Of a stretch of 64,000 nt of DNA, positions 26,199 through 35,783 are shown piece after piece. The stretch spans positions 61,530,754 to 61,594,753 of the forward strand of contig NC_087065.1 of the NCBI RefSeq assembly GCF_963678635.1, given 5' to 3'. Both the position numbers and the translations under genes were made by a program. This DNA is from Symsagittifera roscoffensis (taxonomy: Eukaryota; Xenacoelomorpha; Acoela; Convolutidae). The notes beneath the pieces were generated by a model, which made no database searches, had not been told where the DNA came from, and worked only from the letters and a program-made list of their open reading frames with translations. Position 1 is the stretch's first letter, and every line of letters starts with the position of its first letter.

Positions 26199-26518
26199 GG
26201 TTCGTTTCAATACACTACGCTCGAAGCACGTAAACAACGTGCACTGCGCCGAATATTTATTTGAACGAAATTAAATTCTCTAAGCAAATTCAGAGACTCT
26301 GAGAATTGACTGACAGTTTAGACTTCAAAAGCAATTAGCGTGTCAGTTTAGACAGTTTAGACTTCAAAAGCAAAGTTCGTTTCAATACACTACGCTCGAA
26401 GCACGTAAACAACATGCACTGCGCCGAATATTTATTTGAACGAAATTAAATTCTCTAAGCAAATTCAGAGACTCTGAGAATTGACTGACAGTTTAGACTT
26501 CAAAAGCAATTAGCGTGT
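26199..26518. repeat. ~146-bp direct duplication
   Basis: 26199-26344 and 26363-26518 are nearly identical. Both run from 'gttcgtttcaatacac' through 'gcgccgaatatttatttg' to 'caaaagcaattagcgtg', and a short spacer lies between them. Only one or two differences are visible by eye, so the event is recent. Confidence 0.85.
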
Positions 26519-26539
26519 AACGCACCTCCGGTGCTTGGA

Positions 26540-27975
26540 ATTCTTAACAACTCATTAAAACCGCATATATTGGAAACATGATATGCATCCTTTGAGTGTA
26601 CTCTGACAGCGCCAAATTACAGGGATCGTAATTAGTTAAGTTTTTTATTCAAGTTTTTTAATACAAATTTTGAAAAACCATAAAACTTTGTGAAGTTTTA
26701 TATAAGTTCTTTGAAAAAATTCAAAATGAACTAAAAACGGCATATCTTAGAAACTTAAATTAATTGAGCAGTCGCATTTGGACACAAGATTTGCAACTTC
26801 TGCGAGTACCTTTACAGTACTCAACTACAACGTTGGGAAATTCAAATTTTGAGAAACTTCAAACTTAAGTTTTCTAAAATAAGATATTTTTGGAAAACCA
26901 GAAAAAACATCACACCTCAAAAACTACAAAGATTTGAGCAGTCTAATTCAAACACAGTACTATGGCAGCACACAACTACAGTGTTGGGAATTTAAATTTT
27001 GTGAACTATTTTGTAATTTGAGTTTTCTGAGAACTTCTTTAGAAAAAAATGACAAAAATCGTCGTATCCCGTAAGCTGAAAAAAGTTGGACTTTCTTAAT
27101 GGAAAGCCAAATACGCCACCCCTGAGAGTACTCTGACAGCCATCAACTACAGGCTAGGAATTTCAGATTTTGCATAATTTAGGAGGTTTAATTTAAGTTT
27201 TCGGAAATTTTTTTGAAAAAAAAAGACGAAAAAGGTCATATCTGGAAAACTAAAAGGTTTTGAGCTGTCATATTTGGAGGCAAAATACGCAACTCCTGAG
27301 AACCTGAGACTACTCTGACAGACCCTTCTTCAGACTTGGGAAAATTAAACTTTCAAGAAAAAATTAAACTGAAGTTTTCTGAAATTTTTTGAAAAAATCA
27401 TAAAAAATGTCATATCTGGAAAACTAGAAGGTATTGAGCTGTCATAGTTGGAGGCAAAATTCGCAACTCCTGAGAGTACCCTGAGAGAGCCTCACTATAG
27501 AGATGGGAACTTCAGATTTTGTGAAATTTTTCATATCTAAGTTCTTGAAAATTTTTTTTTTCTATATCCAAGTTTTCGAAGTTCTCGGAAAAAATCCTTA
27601 AAACGTCATAACTCGAAAACTACAAAGATTTCAGCAGTCAAATTCAGAGGCAAGATTCGCAAAGCCTCGGAATTTTTCAAAATCTAAGTTTTTTTGAAAA
27701 TTTTAGAAAAAATCATAAAAAACGTCATATCTCAAAAACTACAAGGATTTGAGAAGTGAGATTTGGAGGCAAGATTCGCAACCCCTGAGAGTACCCTGAC
27801 AGCACCCAACTACAGTGTGAAAATTTCAAAAATTGAGAAATTTTTTTAAATTAAATTTTCTAGAAATTTTTGAAACACCTCGAAAATTACCGTATCTCGT
27901 GAAACTAAAAGGATTTAGTTATTCATATATGGAGGCCAGAATCGTAAAACCTGGGAAAACCCTGACATCCCACTA
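26540..27975. repeat. ~180-bp satellite, about 8 diverged units
   Basis: Each unit carries 'gcaactcctgagagtac' with a 'ctgacag...ccaactacag' segment, 'gggaatttcaaattttg', a T/A-rich stretch, and 'aacgtcatatctggaaaacta...gagctgtcatatttggaggc'. Units start near 26570, 26785, 26950, 27115, 27290, 27465, 27650 and 27775. They have diverged enough that unit length varies. The array is wholly within intron 4 of calpain-7. Confidence 0.8.
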
Positions 27976-28298
27976 TTGGTTTGCTTATTTCAAACTTGAT
28001 GAACTAAACACTGAATTTAAACTGAATTTATTGTCAGAGTTATTTTGGTTAATATGAATTCTGACAATTTTCATTCTGGGGCCGTATAATGGAACAGATC
28101 CACAGCAACTAATAACTGCTTACTGGAACATTGCTGCTTACTATTAAAAATATAGTTACCAATTTTAGGACAATCGCTCTCGTAATACAATTTTAGTATA
28201 AATTACGTTGGTTTCATGTTGATTGAACTGAACTAATATACGCTCGAACCGGCAGAAATAGTTAATTTGGCTCATATGAAAAAGTTAACATCAATTAC

Positions 28299-28474
28299 CT
28301 TTGAATTTCTGTCGTGATGAGAAGCGCTGGGCAGCATCTTGTGAAACGAATGGGACGAACAGCTGGCAGTTGATGGTGGATGTCAGCTGAAGCACTCGCA
28401 GCTCCTCTTCCGTGAAGGTGGAGGCAGTTCCATTGGCCCGACTCGCAGCCGCACCAACCGAAGTAGACTGAACT
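28299..28474 (-). CDS. CAPN7: calpain-7 exon 4
   Basis: Residues 209-267, the linker between the MIT region and the protease core. It has FTEEELRVLQLTSTINCQLFVPF, which parallels the linker of the family. The acceptor is gtattcag|A and the donor AAAG|GTAATT. Confidence 0.9.
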
Positions 28475-28787
28475 CTGAATACAAAAAAGAAAAGATACAA
28501 TTATTGGTAACAACAGAGACAAGAAAAAGCAAAGCACTACAACACCCGATCAGACAACATTATACCTATTTTAGAAAGTTACTTCAAAAACTTTGAGTTA
28601 CAACTAAAGTTTAAGAGCTCTGAAGAAACAAGCAAAAAATAAAATGCGAAACAAGCGAAACAAGCAAAAAATAAAATGAAATCGAAGTTTCAGACGCTCA
28701 GACGATTGTTGTTGAGTTACTATTTGAAGATGGATTAAAACTGTGGATAAAAATAACTTGGATGTTAACTTGGTCCAAAATGGTAAC

Positions 28788-28933
28788 CTGTCGTGTCCTA
28801 GTTTGCTTTGTTTGATGTCTCGCTCCCTCTCAAACGCGATGCGAACTAGTTTCTTCAGATCAGTTTCAAACTGCTCCCCCAATTCTCCTTTGTCCCTCCT
28901 CTGTTGCAAAAGCTGCCCCGCGAAGTCCAGAAC
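28788..28933 (-). CDS. CAPN7: calpain-7 exon 3 (end of second MIT)
   Basis: Residues 161-208. It forms the third helix of the second MIT region, with LKKLVRIAFERERDIKQ. The acceptor is tttttaag|GTTCTGG and the donor GACAG|GTTACC. The rest of the open frame on both sides is intron. Confidence 0.85.
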
Positions 28934-29074
28934 CTTAAAAATGATAACCATTAACAACCTTTTTTACAAACTCAATTATAATTACATTCAAAATTGGACA
29001 CATCATCTCAAGGTAACCATTTTACCGCAAATATGATAGTAAACGATAAGCGTAATTAACCTAGATCGTTTCAA

Positions 29075-29755
29075 ATGTTAGGTAGAATCATAGTTCCAAA
29101 TTTGTCCGAAAAATTCTCCTGTCAGATGAAAACCGCAATAAAGAAAACAAAAGAAAGCAGTCCATGTCAATTTACCTAAGCCTGAAGAGCTTAGATCAAA
29201 ATCATGTCGATATACTTGATATCTATCATAAAAAACTTTAAGAAGACAATAATATTGTTCTACTGATAATTTTTTATCAAAATGCATATATTTGCAACAT
29301 CTAGTATTTGCAACCTATAAAAATTATACACATGTTGCCGTATTCTGTATCACAATTTTTACTTCCGTACCTCAAGAAGATACATTTACAGCTCCGCCAA
29401 ATTAACTTCGTTTTAATGTTAGGTAGAATCATAGTTCCAAATTTGTCCGAAAAATTCTCCTGTCAGATGAAAACCGCAATAAAGAAAACAAAAGAAAGCA
29501 GTCCATGTCAATTTACCTAAGCCTGAAGAGCTTAGATCAAAATCATGTCGATATACTTGATATCTATCATAAAAAACTCTAAGAAGACAATAATATTGTT
29601 ATACTGATAATTTTTATCAAAACGCATATATTTGCAACATCTAGTATTTGCAACCTATAAAAATTATACACATGTTGCCGTATTCTGTATCACAATTTTT
29701 ACTTCCGTACCTCAAGAAGATACATTTACAGCTCCGCCAAATTAACTTCATTTTA
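29075..29755. repeat. 341-bp tandem duplication in intron 2
   Basis: 29075-29415 and 29416-29755 are two head-to-tail copies, each from 'atgttaggtagaatcatag' to 'ctccgccaaattaactt'. A handful of differences is visible, so identity is about 98%. No gene lies in it. Confidence 0.92.
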
Positions 29756-30929
29756 AAATTCCCAACTGAAAATTAAACCTTGAAACTTTTACCTGGAAGT
29801 AAAACACAATAGAATTAAGAAATGCAGTTTAAAAACTGGGATTAAATTTGGATCAAACTTTTACCTTCAACCAACATATTGAAACAGTAAGAAAAAAACG
29901 CAATCGATTTCCATTTTTCATTTTAAAAAACTGTTTCACAGCTCATCTGTTCTGCTTAGAACTTACACGCAGTTTATACAATCTATACATCAAAATAGTA
30001 TTTTAGTAAAGGGAGTTGCCAATAAAATTGCTTAAAGAAATTTGCAGGTACAAATTTTTTAAATTCGAATTGCGTTTCGCTTGAAAAAAAAAAACAAACG
30101 AAGTAAGGACAATAAGCAAAATGCAGAGCATTTATTTAATCAATGAATTATACGCATACGAACTATTGAAATTACTTTCTAAAGTAATAAGACAAGAACA
30201 TGAAAATGGCGAAGTAAAAAAAATATTCATTTTAAATCAAGAATTAGACAAATCACTTAACATACCACTAGAAGAAAAAAATCACTAACAAGAAAAATTA
30301 ACGTAAAATAACTTAAAAACCTATCTCCGAGAAAACACGGACACTATATAACTCCCTTATCAATTTGAATATTATTAGAAAAGTTTTAAATGATCCTAGA
30401 TAGTCAAAAGACAATCTAATGCAAAACTAAGAGATACTTATTTGTTGATTGCGACACATTTAACAAAATGTTTAGGTACGAAAGCATTAAGATCTTTAGA
30501 AAAAATCATTGGATCATAAAGCGTACACCCAAAAAACAAAATCGTATTAGTTGAAATCGAAATAGGTCTAAAAATTTTCGTTTTTTCCGATTATATTCTT
30601 TAAAAAAGATATGAATAAATTGCGTTCCAAATTTCTATTTGTATTACTCTACAATCTTTTTTTTCTTATGGCTAATTGGTCGATAGATTTACGAATCACG
30701 TCAGAACAGGATGATACTTAATAGTAACTTCTCAGCAGCGCTTCAACTGGTTGAATTACATTCTCCGCTGCCTCAAGTTGGTGTGCTTTCAATCGCAAGT
30801 TTTCTACATAGTTGGATTATTGCACAAATTTATTATAATTATTAAACTCCTTGTAACTTTTTCAGTATTTCCTTCCTTTACAAAATGGCGCTAAAAAACT
30901 TTTGTTTGAGTAAAGCTATTGTAAGCCTA

Positions 30930-31160
30930 CACACTCACACCATATTAGTACGAAACTAGACCAAAATTCAAAAATTTAATACCGGTTTTTCTCGACACTA
31001 TAAAAAATAAATTTTTTAATGCCGTTCGAATCTTAATTGAAACGGCTTTAAGATGATAGATCACTCGACTCATTTCGATAATTATTTGTGGTACCTGATT
31101 TGGCATGGAAAACAAAAAGAAAATCTAAAACACACCCAATACAAAGACAAAACTCACGAA
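30930..31160 (-). repeat. dispersed fragment of the 2.25 kb unit
   Basis: It reads in reverse relative to the array. It shares 'accggtttttctcgacac', 'gattcgaac'-like and 'tggtacctgatttggcatgg' segments (reverse complement of 'cgcaaaatcaggtacca' in the array). Two more such fragments lie at 31990-32200 and 53420-53670. Confidence 0.7.
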
Positions 31161-31989
31161 CGACTCAATTCTGAATATCAAATTTAAAAAAAAAGTTTGT
31201 TTTTCAGCTAATTGAAAACCATTGATTTCAAGGAGAAAAGTTTACTGAGTTACTGGAATTATTGTTCTTTTCTTTCATTTTTTATTTTCAGCCATATCGA
31301 TTCTCCCATCCAGTTTTTTGGAGGGGATAAAATTCATTTGGTTAAAGGAACAAAAATCGTTTCCATTCAAAAGTCAGCCTTCGAAAGCCGAGGTTCTGAG
31401 AAAACACAAGTGTTATCATTTACCCGAAATAAGATTTCTCTCTTCGTTTTAATAACCCGCTATAACTCGTCTGATAACCTTTATAATGATATTCACGCAG
31501 AGGCGAAGCTGAACTCCGCAACAATTGCAATACAACGAAACCGTTGCATTACTAGTCAAACAAAAACATTCATAGCGAATAGAAAAAAATGCAATTCGAA
31601 TCTATTTCAAAAAATTAAGTTGAAAAATTACCTAAAAAAGGATGACCGGTTGCTGTGCAAATAGCAGTATGTTGCGGCCTTATTTCCTTATTTAACAAAA
31701 GCTAATTTTTCAAACTGCGTCGTCTTTTACTTTTGGTGTGATCAGAAAATCTATGCGAAAGCCTAAAATTTCGATAGTACAAAAATTAGGGACAATTGAC
31801 AAGTTTTTGAAATAAAAAAATATAAAACTTTTAAATTATTAAACTTTTTGGAGAAGTTTTTTTGATGCTTTCTTAAACTTTTATTTCCAAAAAGGCGCTA
31901 AAAGAAATCTCGGTAACTAATTTCACTTGAGTAAAACTAGTTTTATTAAGTTTTAAAACTGTAAAACAAACAAAGCCTGCTCGCTCGCT

Positions 31990-32200
31990 TTATGCGCTTA
32001 AAATTAGACGAAAAAAAAACAAAAAACTCAAACTGGTTTTTCTCGACACTCAGAAATTTTCTTGGACCTTTTTCATGTTGTTTAAAGCACAACTGAGGAG
32101 GCTGTAATATGATATATCATTCGAAAGAAAACAACTAACACACTCGAATACAAAGCTCCTCCTCGCTTTCAGTGCTCGGAACAATAACTTGGAAAAACTT
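31990..32200 (-). repeat. dispersed fragment of the 2.25 kb unit
   Basis: A reverse-orientation, diverged copy with 'actggtttttctcgacac', 'atgatatatcattcg' and 'cgaatacaaagctcctcctcg' segments corresponding to the array unit read backwards. Confidence 0.6.
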
Positions 32201-33252
32201 GAAAAAACTACACCAATAAAATTTTTATAAGTTTTTCGGATGATCTCCACAAAATCATTTGTCAGACTTATCGAGCAGCTATTAAGGCTACATTATTTGG
32301 GTTGAACTCTCGTTCAGCTAAAAACAAAACTGATATCATAAATTTTTTTTGAGCAACTGAGTTTTATATGTTTTCAAGACCCATACCTTCTGAAACACAC
32401 GAAAACACGCATATATTTTCCATGCAGCGGAGATTTATCACTTCAAGAATCGTACCAGATAAAAGATAACTAAACACTGGAAATAGATCCACAGAAAACT
32501 AGGACGAAAACCCAGCATCCGGAAAACTTACTGCTTAAAATGAACTCAACCTAATTACTACTTAAATGATGGTAGCTTTATTATAATTTTCAAGAAATGG
32601 GGAAGGTCAGCAGCCTGCACGTGAAAGTAACTACACTTTTCCTACATTTGTAAGAAGAGTTGTTTACGGAGAAAGTCTACTTCCCGATTACAAGTACACT
32701 TGTACTCGCAAGTGAAATAATTATTTTAATTTCTGACAGAATAATTCAACCAATTTTCATGTCGACCATTCTAGCACCCAAACAAAGCATTAGGCATCTT
32801 GGCGTGAGATTTTTTCGGGAGGGGGGGCTGACAATGATAGTTCACTTGGACATTTAGGGGGAGGAGATTGTTCACAGGCTTTTTAACTCGCTATTCCTTG
32901 AAAACTTGAAGAAAAAAATATTCAAGATTACTTTTTGCTGAGTTAAGGTGAAGAAATAATTAGAATATACGAATTTATAAACAACTGAAGAAGCAATAAG
33001 GAAGTTGAGAACCTGTTTCTAATACATTAATTAATTCTTAAGCTTCTTTTATAAACGCTGGTTCAGCCGAAAAATTATCTAACACTTTCAACACGAAAAG
33101 AAACTGCTGGCTGACAATTAAAAGAAGTGATGAGTGCGACCATAAGATGAAAGAACCCCGGCATGTTTCTGGCATACAAATTCTTTACAAAAACTCTTTT
33201 ACACAAGTTGCTAGGACTTGCAATGTTTAAAAACAAGAGTGAGAGTACGCAC

Positions 33253-33347
33253 TTCACTGTACAGTTCCAATGCACTGTCCCACTCTACTGCCTCGTCTTC
33301 GTCCATCGCCTCACTCAACACACTGCGCACATGTTCCAGCACCCTCT
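33253..33347 (-). CDS. CAPN7: calpain-7 exon 2 (start of second MIT)
   Basis: Residues 129-160. It encodes RVLEHVRSVLSEAMDEDEAVEWDSALELYSE, the first two helices of an MIT domain (the DEDE...A.ELYxE pattern). The acceptor is ttgccaccag|AG and the donor GAA|GTGCGT. It is the first exon beyond the LTR insertion. Confidence 0.85.
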
Positions 33348-33485
33348 CTGGTGGCAAAACGAAGCTCATGAAAGAAAGCAGTGAAAGAAAGCAGTATGAA
33401 AATAATGACACTATGCTCGCATGAAATAAACGCGTGAAGATATTAATTCTTGTTTCGGACCTCAGAAGAGATCACTACTTAAGCC

Positions 33486-33776
33486 ACGGGCGGATTTAGG
33501 GGGGACACTCCCCCTCGGCAATTCGAGCCCCTGCCGACCCAAAGTGTCCCCCTTTGTACTATTTTGAGATATCAATTTTTGGTGACAGACCCTAAACATT
33601 TTCTGAAGTCGCCAATATATTCTTAATTTGAGGGGGAGCGCGCGCCAAAAAAAACGCAATTTTTTGGTCAAAATTTTCCAAAAAGTGCCTAAAACGCATT
33701 TTTTGGCCTGTTTTTTCAAAATTTTGGCCTGCTCTTTTTTCAAAATTATAATTGCTTTGGGAGAGATCGGAAAATA
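33486..33776. mobile_element. hAT-like element, left part
   Basis: Begins near CACGGGCGGATTTAGG, which resembles hAT transposon ends (CAGGGGCGGAT). The matching inverted end, ATCCGCCCCTG, is at 47555-47565 beyond the LTR element. Together the two parts would make about 380 bp, too small for a transposase, so a MITE-like remnant. No clear 8-bp target duplication is visible. Confidence 0.5.
33773..33776. other. target-site duplication AATA (left)
   Basis: AATA directly before the left LTR. The same four bases directly follow the right LTR at 47471-47474. A 4-bp duplication fits Ty3/gypsy integrases. Confidence 0.7.
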
Positions 33777-34452
33777 TATTACGCTAGCAAAACTATAGAC
33801 GTCGGACAAAACGCTTGCTAGGAATAAAGGGTCCTTTCTACTTTCTATCTTAGAAAGTAAATCTAAAATTCGCTGAAAAATGTTTTATTAGAAAAAGAAG
33901 TTGGTATGAATTTACAGCAAGTTGCCTTTTGACTCAATATCTATTTTAACGGTGAGATTAGAGATATTTTTACTGAGAGTAGATATTATTTTAGAGATTG
34001 GTTGGGGTGGTAGAAGAGAGTGGTGTTGGTGTTAGAAGAGATATTGTTGGGAATATAGAGAGGGAGGTTGTGGTGTTAGAAGAGATATTGTTGGGAATGA
34101 ATTTCCGTAGTTTTGAGCTTCTATTTATACTCAGATGGGGAAATCACGCCACTTTTCGTATCAAATGAGAAGTTACTTCTTAACTTCGTATTCTCTATTC
34201 GTACATTCGTATTTTACGAGAAGAAGGTTTCGTATGGTCGTATTTTACGAGAGGAATCGTTAATATTCGCATTGAATGAGAATAGTCGTTTCAATTCTCA
34301 ATGCTTAAAACGTTATACGAATTATTCCAATAGCATTTCCCTTCCTTTTGCAAGGGAATAAAAACATATTTCTTTTGGTGGTGGCGGCGGCGTCACATTT
34401 TGTGAACGCAGTAAAATAATTCATGTTTCTGTTTCTATTTGAAATCAGAACA
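33777..34452 (-). repeat. 3' LTR (676 bp)
   Basis: On the minus strand it starts TGTTCTGATTTC and ends GCGTAATA. TATAAATA is at 34122-34129 and AATAAA at 34884-equivalent position 33884-33889. Two internal direct repeats are visible: 'gttagaagagatattgttgg' twice (about 34031 and 34076), and 'cgtattttacgaga' twice (about 34207 and 34241). Position for position it equals the LTR at 46795-47470. Confidence 0.95.
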
Positions 34453-34466
34453 TATCCATCCTCCTA
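34453..34466 (-). other. polypurine tract
   Basis: Minus strand AGGAGGATGGATA lies directly before the TG of the 3' LTR, the position where the plus-strand primer is expected. It is short and has one T, so its exact bounds are uncertain. Confidence 0.55.
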
Positions 34467-34979
34467 TTTGGAGAGGAAAAAACTGAAACTTTCATTTTTA
34501 TTACTTTCACTTGAATAGTGGGGTAATTGTTGATCGATCGAAGCTTTTTCTTTCAATCTCATAAAGTTGGTTCAATAGTTTGTTGGTATTACAGGTAGCA
34601 GATGTTTTTGAACAACTGATACTTTGAGTCAGGCTTGAATGAATATAAACACATCAGCTACATTTATAAATCAAAATAGAGTTTACACAACCAAGGGATT
34701 TAACTATAAAATAAAATACATCAAAATTATTTGTTTCTCAAAAGTTTGAAGGTTAGTTTTATTCCTTAAACATTCTTTTTCCGAAGTCTCCTTTTCTTCC
34801 TGAAGTATGTGAAGTCTGTCCAAACGCGTAATAAGGGGAGGGCTGGTTCATACAAAGGGGGTATTTTTTGTGATTTTTCTTTTTTATAAAAGTCAAAATT
34901 GATGAGAAAGGAAATTAATAGCTATACTACATAGCTATATAAAGCGAAAGAGTAAATGTTTAAATTAAAGGATAAATTT

Positions 34980-35759
34980 TTACAATTTTCCTTCCAACCG
35001 GGCTATAAGTTGGTGATTTTTTGTTTTCAAATTGTGGATTTGCTTTTTCAGCTCCCGGATTTGATGCGTTTCATGGATATGACTGCGCTGAATTTGCTCA
35101 GTATAGTCATCTAACTGGGGGGTTTGTAATTTTGCTGTCAGATATTTTGCTGGGACATAGATTTTTTGATATTCAAGAAGGGAATTAGTTATGGAATACA
35201 TTTTTTTTATAGGGTGATAGGCTTCTAATTTAAAACGATTGATTAATGGATTCAAAGCATAATTGAGATCCATATCGAAGCCGGGATTACTGTTAGAATT
35301 AATGTATCGTTCCCTTTCTAACTGAATATGTAATTTAGTGTTTAATTCAGTGGGGTGCAAGGGCTGTCGCCTAATGGTCATTGGATATTGAGAAGTTGAT
35401 ACCGGCGTATTTGCCGTTAGTATCTTATATGGTTTTACAATCTGGGTTCGCTTTTTAATTTTGGAATTCGAGGGAACCAGGGGTATTTTGAAATCAGGGG
35501 GTGAAATTTTTAGGGGTGGTGGCTGTGATGCTGTAGTTATTGGGACAGCTGAATTGGTTTGAAGTAGTGGCTCAACGAAGGATCGTGTTGAGGTCGGCTT
35601 TGCAGTTGGTGTTGTAGTAGTAGAAACAGTTGGTTGTTGAGTGAGTGCTGAAATCTGCGAGTCCAGTGGATCGGTTGGTGGCAGGAGTGAGAGAAGATCC
35701 TCAAAATCTCTCAAGTCGTCATCAAGTGTTGCGTCCATAGTTAAATCAGTTGGTATATC
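34980..35759 (-). CDS. accessory ORF, main exon (acidic / coiled coil)
   Basis: The frame from ATG at 35738 encodes 252 residues and is open 7 codons further up to a 3' splice site (ttctactgttctag at 35760-35773). That site lies just after the env stop codon. The N-terminus is acidic and leucine-rich (LDDDLRDFEDLLSLLPP), followed by a Thr/Pro/Ser-rich stretch, a basic patch (KIKKRTQIVK), and a C-terminal heptad-like coiled coil (IRELKKQIHNLKTKNHQL). I do not recognise the family. The acidic start and late position suggest a regulatory protein, by analogy only. It may be joined to 38007-38090 by splicing. Confidence 0.7.
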   Translation of the reverse strand, partial: DIPTDLTMDATLDDDLRDFEDLLSLLPPTDPLDSQISALTQQPTVSTTTTPTAKPTSTRSFVEPLLQTNSAVPITTASQPPPLKISPPDFKIPLVPSNSKIKKRTQIVKPYKILTANTPVSTSQYPMTIRRQPLHPTELNTKLHIQLERERYINSNSNPGFDMDLNYALNPLINRFKLEAYHPIKKMYSITNSLLEYQKIYVPAKYLTAKLQTPQLDDYTEQIQRSHIHETHQIRELKKQIHNLKTKNHQLIARLEGKL

Positions 35760-35783
35760 CTAGAACAGTAGAATTTTTTTTTT

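Larger units (their letters stand above)
24268..28298. other. calpain-7 intron 4
   Basis: About 4 kb. It holds dispersed repeats at 25140-25640 and 25700-26230, an exact-looking ~146-bp direct duplication at 26199-26518, and a ~180-bp satellite at 26540-27975, each listed separately. The rest (24300-25130) is AT-rich without a gene. Confidence 0.6.
28934..33252. other. calpain-7 intron 2
   Basis: About 4.3 kb. Besides the 341-bp duplication, it holds two reverse-orientation fragments of the 2.25 kb array unit (about 30930-31160 and 31990-32200), and the hairpin motif near 31498. A plus-strand frame at 31212-31664 (150 codons) crosses the hairpin motif, has no domain and is not called as a gene. 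Confidence 0.6.

Noticed and set aside
26199-29755. Duplications considered as a CRISPR-like array
   Set aside because: Units are long, contiguous or only paired, without regular short repeats and unique spacers, and the context is a eukaryotic intron.
31212-31664. 150-codon plus-strand frame in intron 2
   Set aside because: It crosses the dispersed hairpin motif, is Lys/Ser/Asn-rich, and has no recognisable domain or splice context.
34113-34361. An 82-codon plus-strand frame in the LTR, with a twin at 47131-47379
   Set aside because: It is antisense within the LTR, spans the TATA box and R region, and is identical in both LTRs only because LTRs are copies. No domain.
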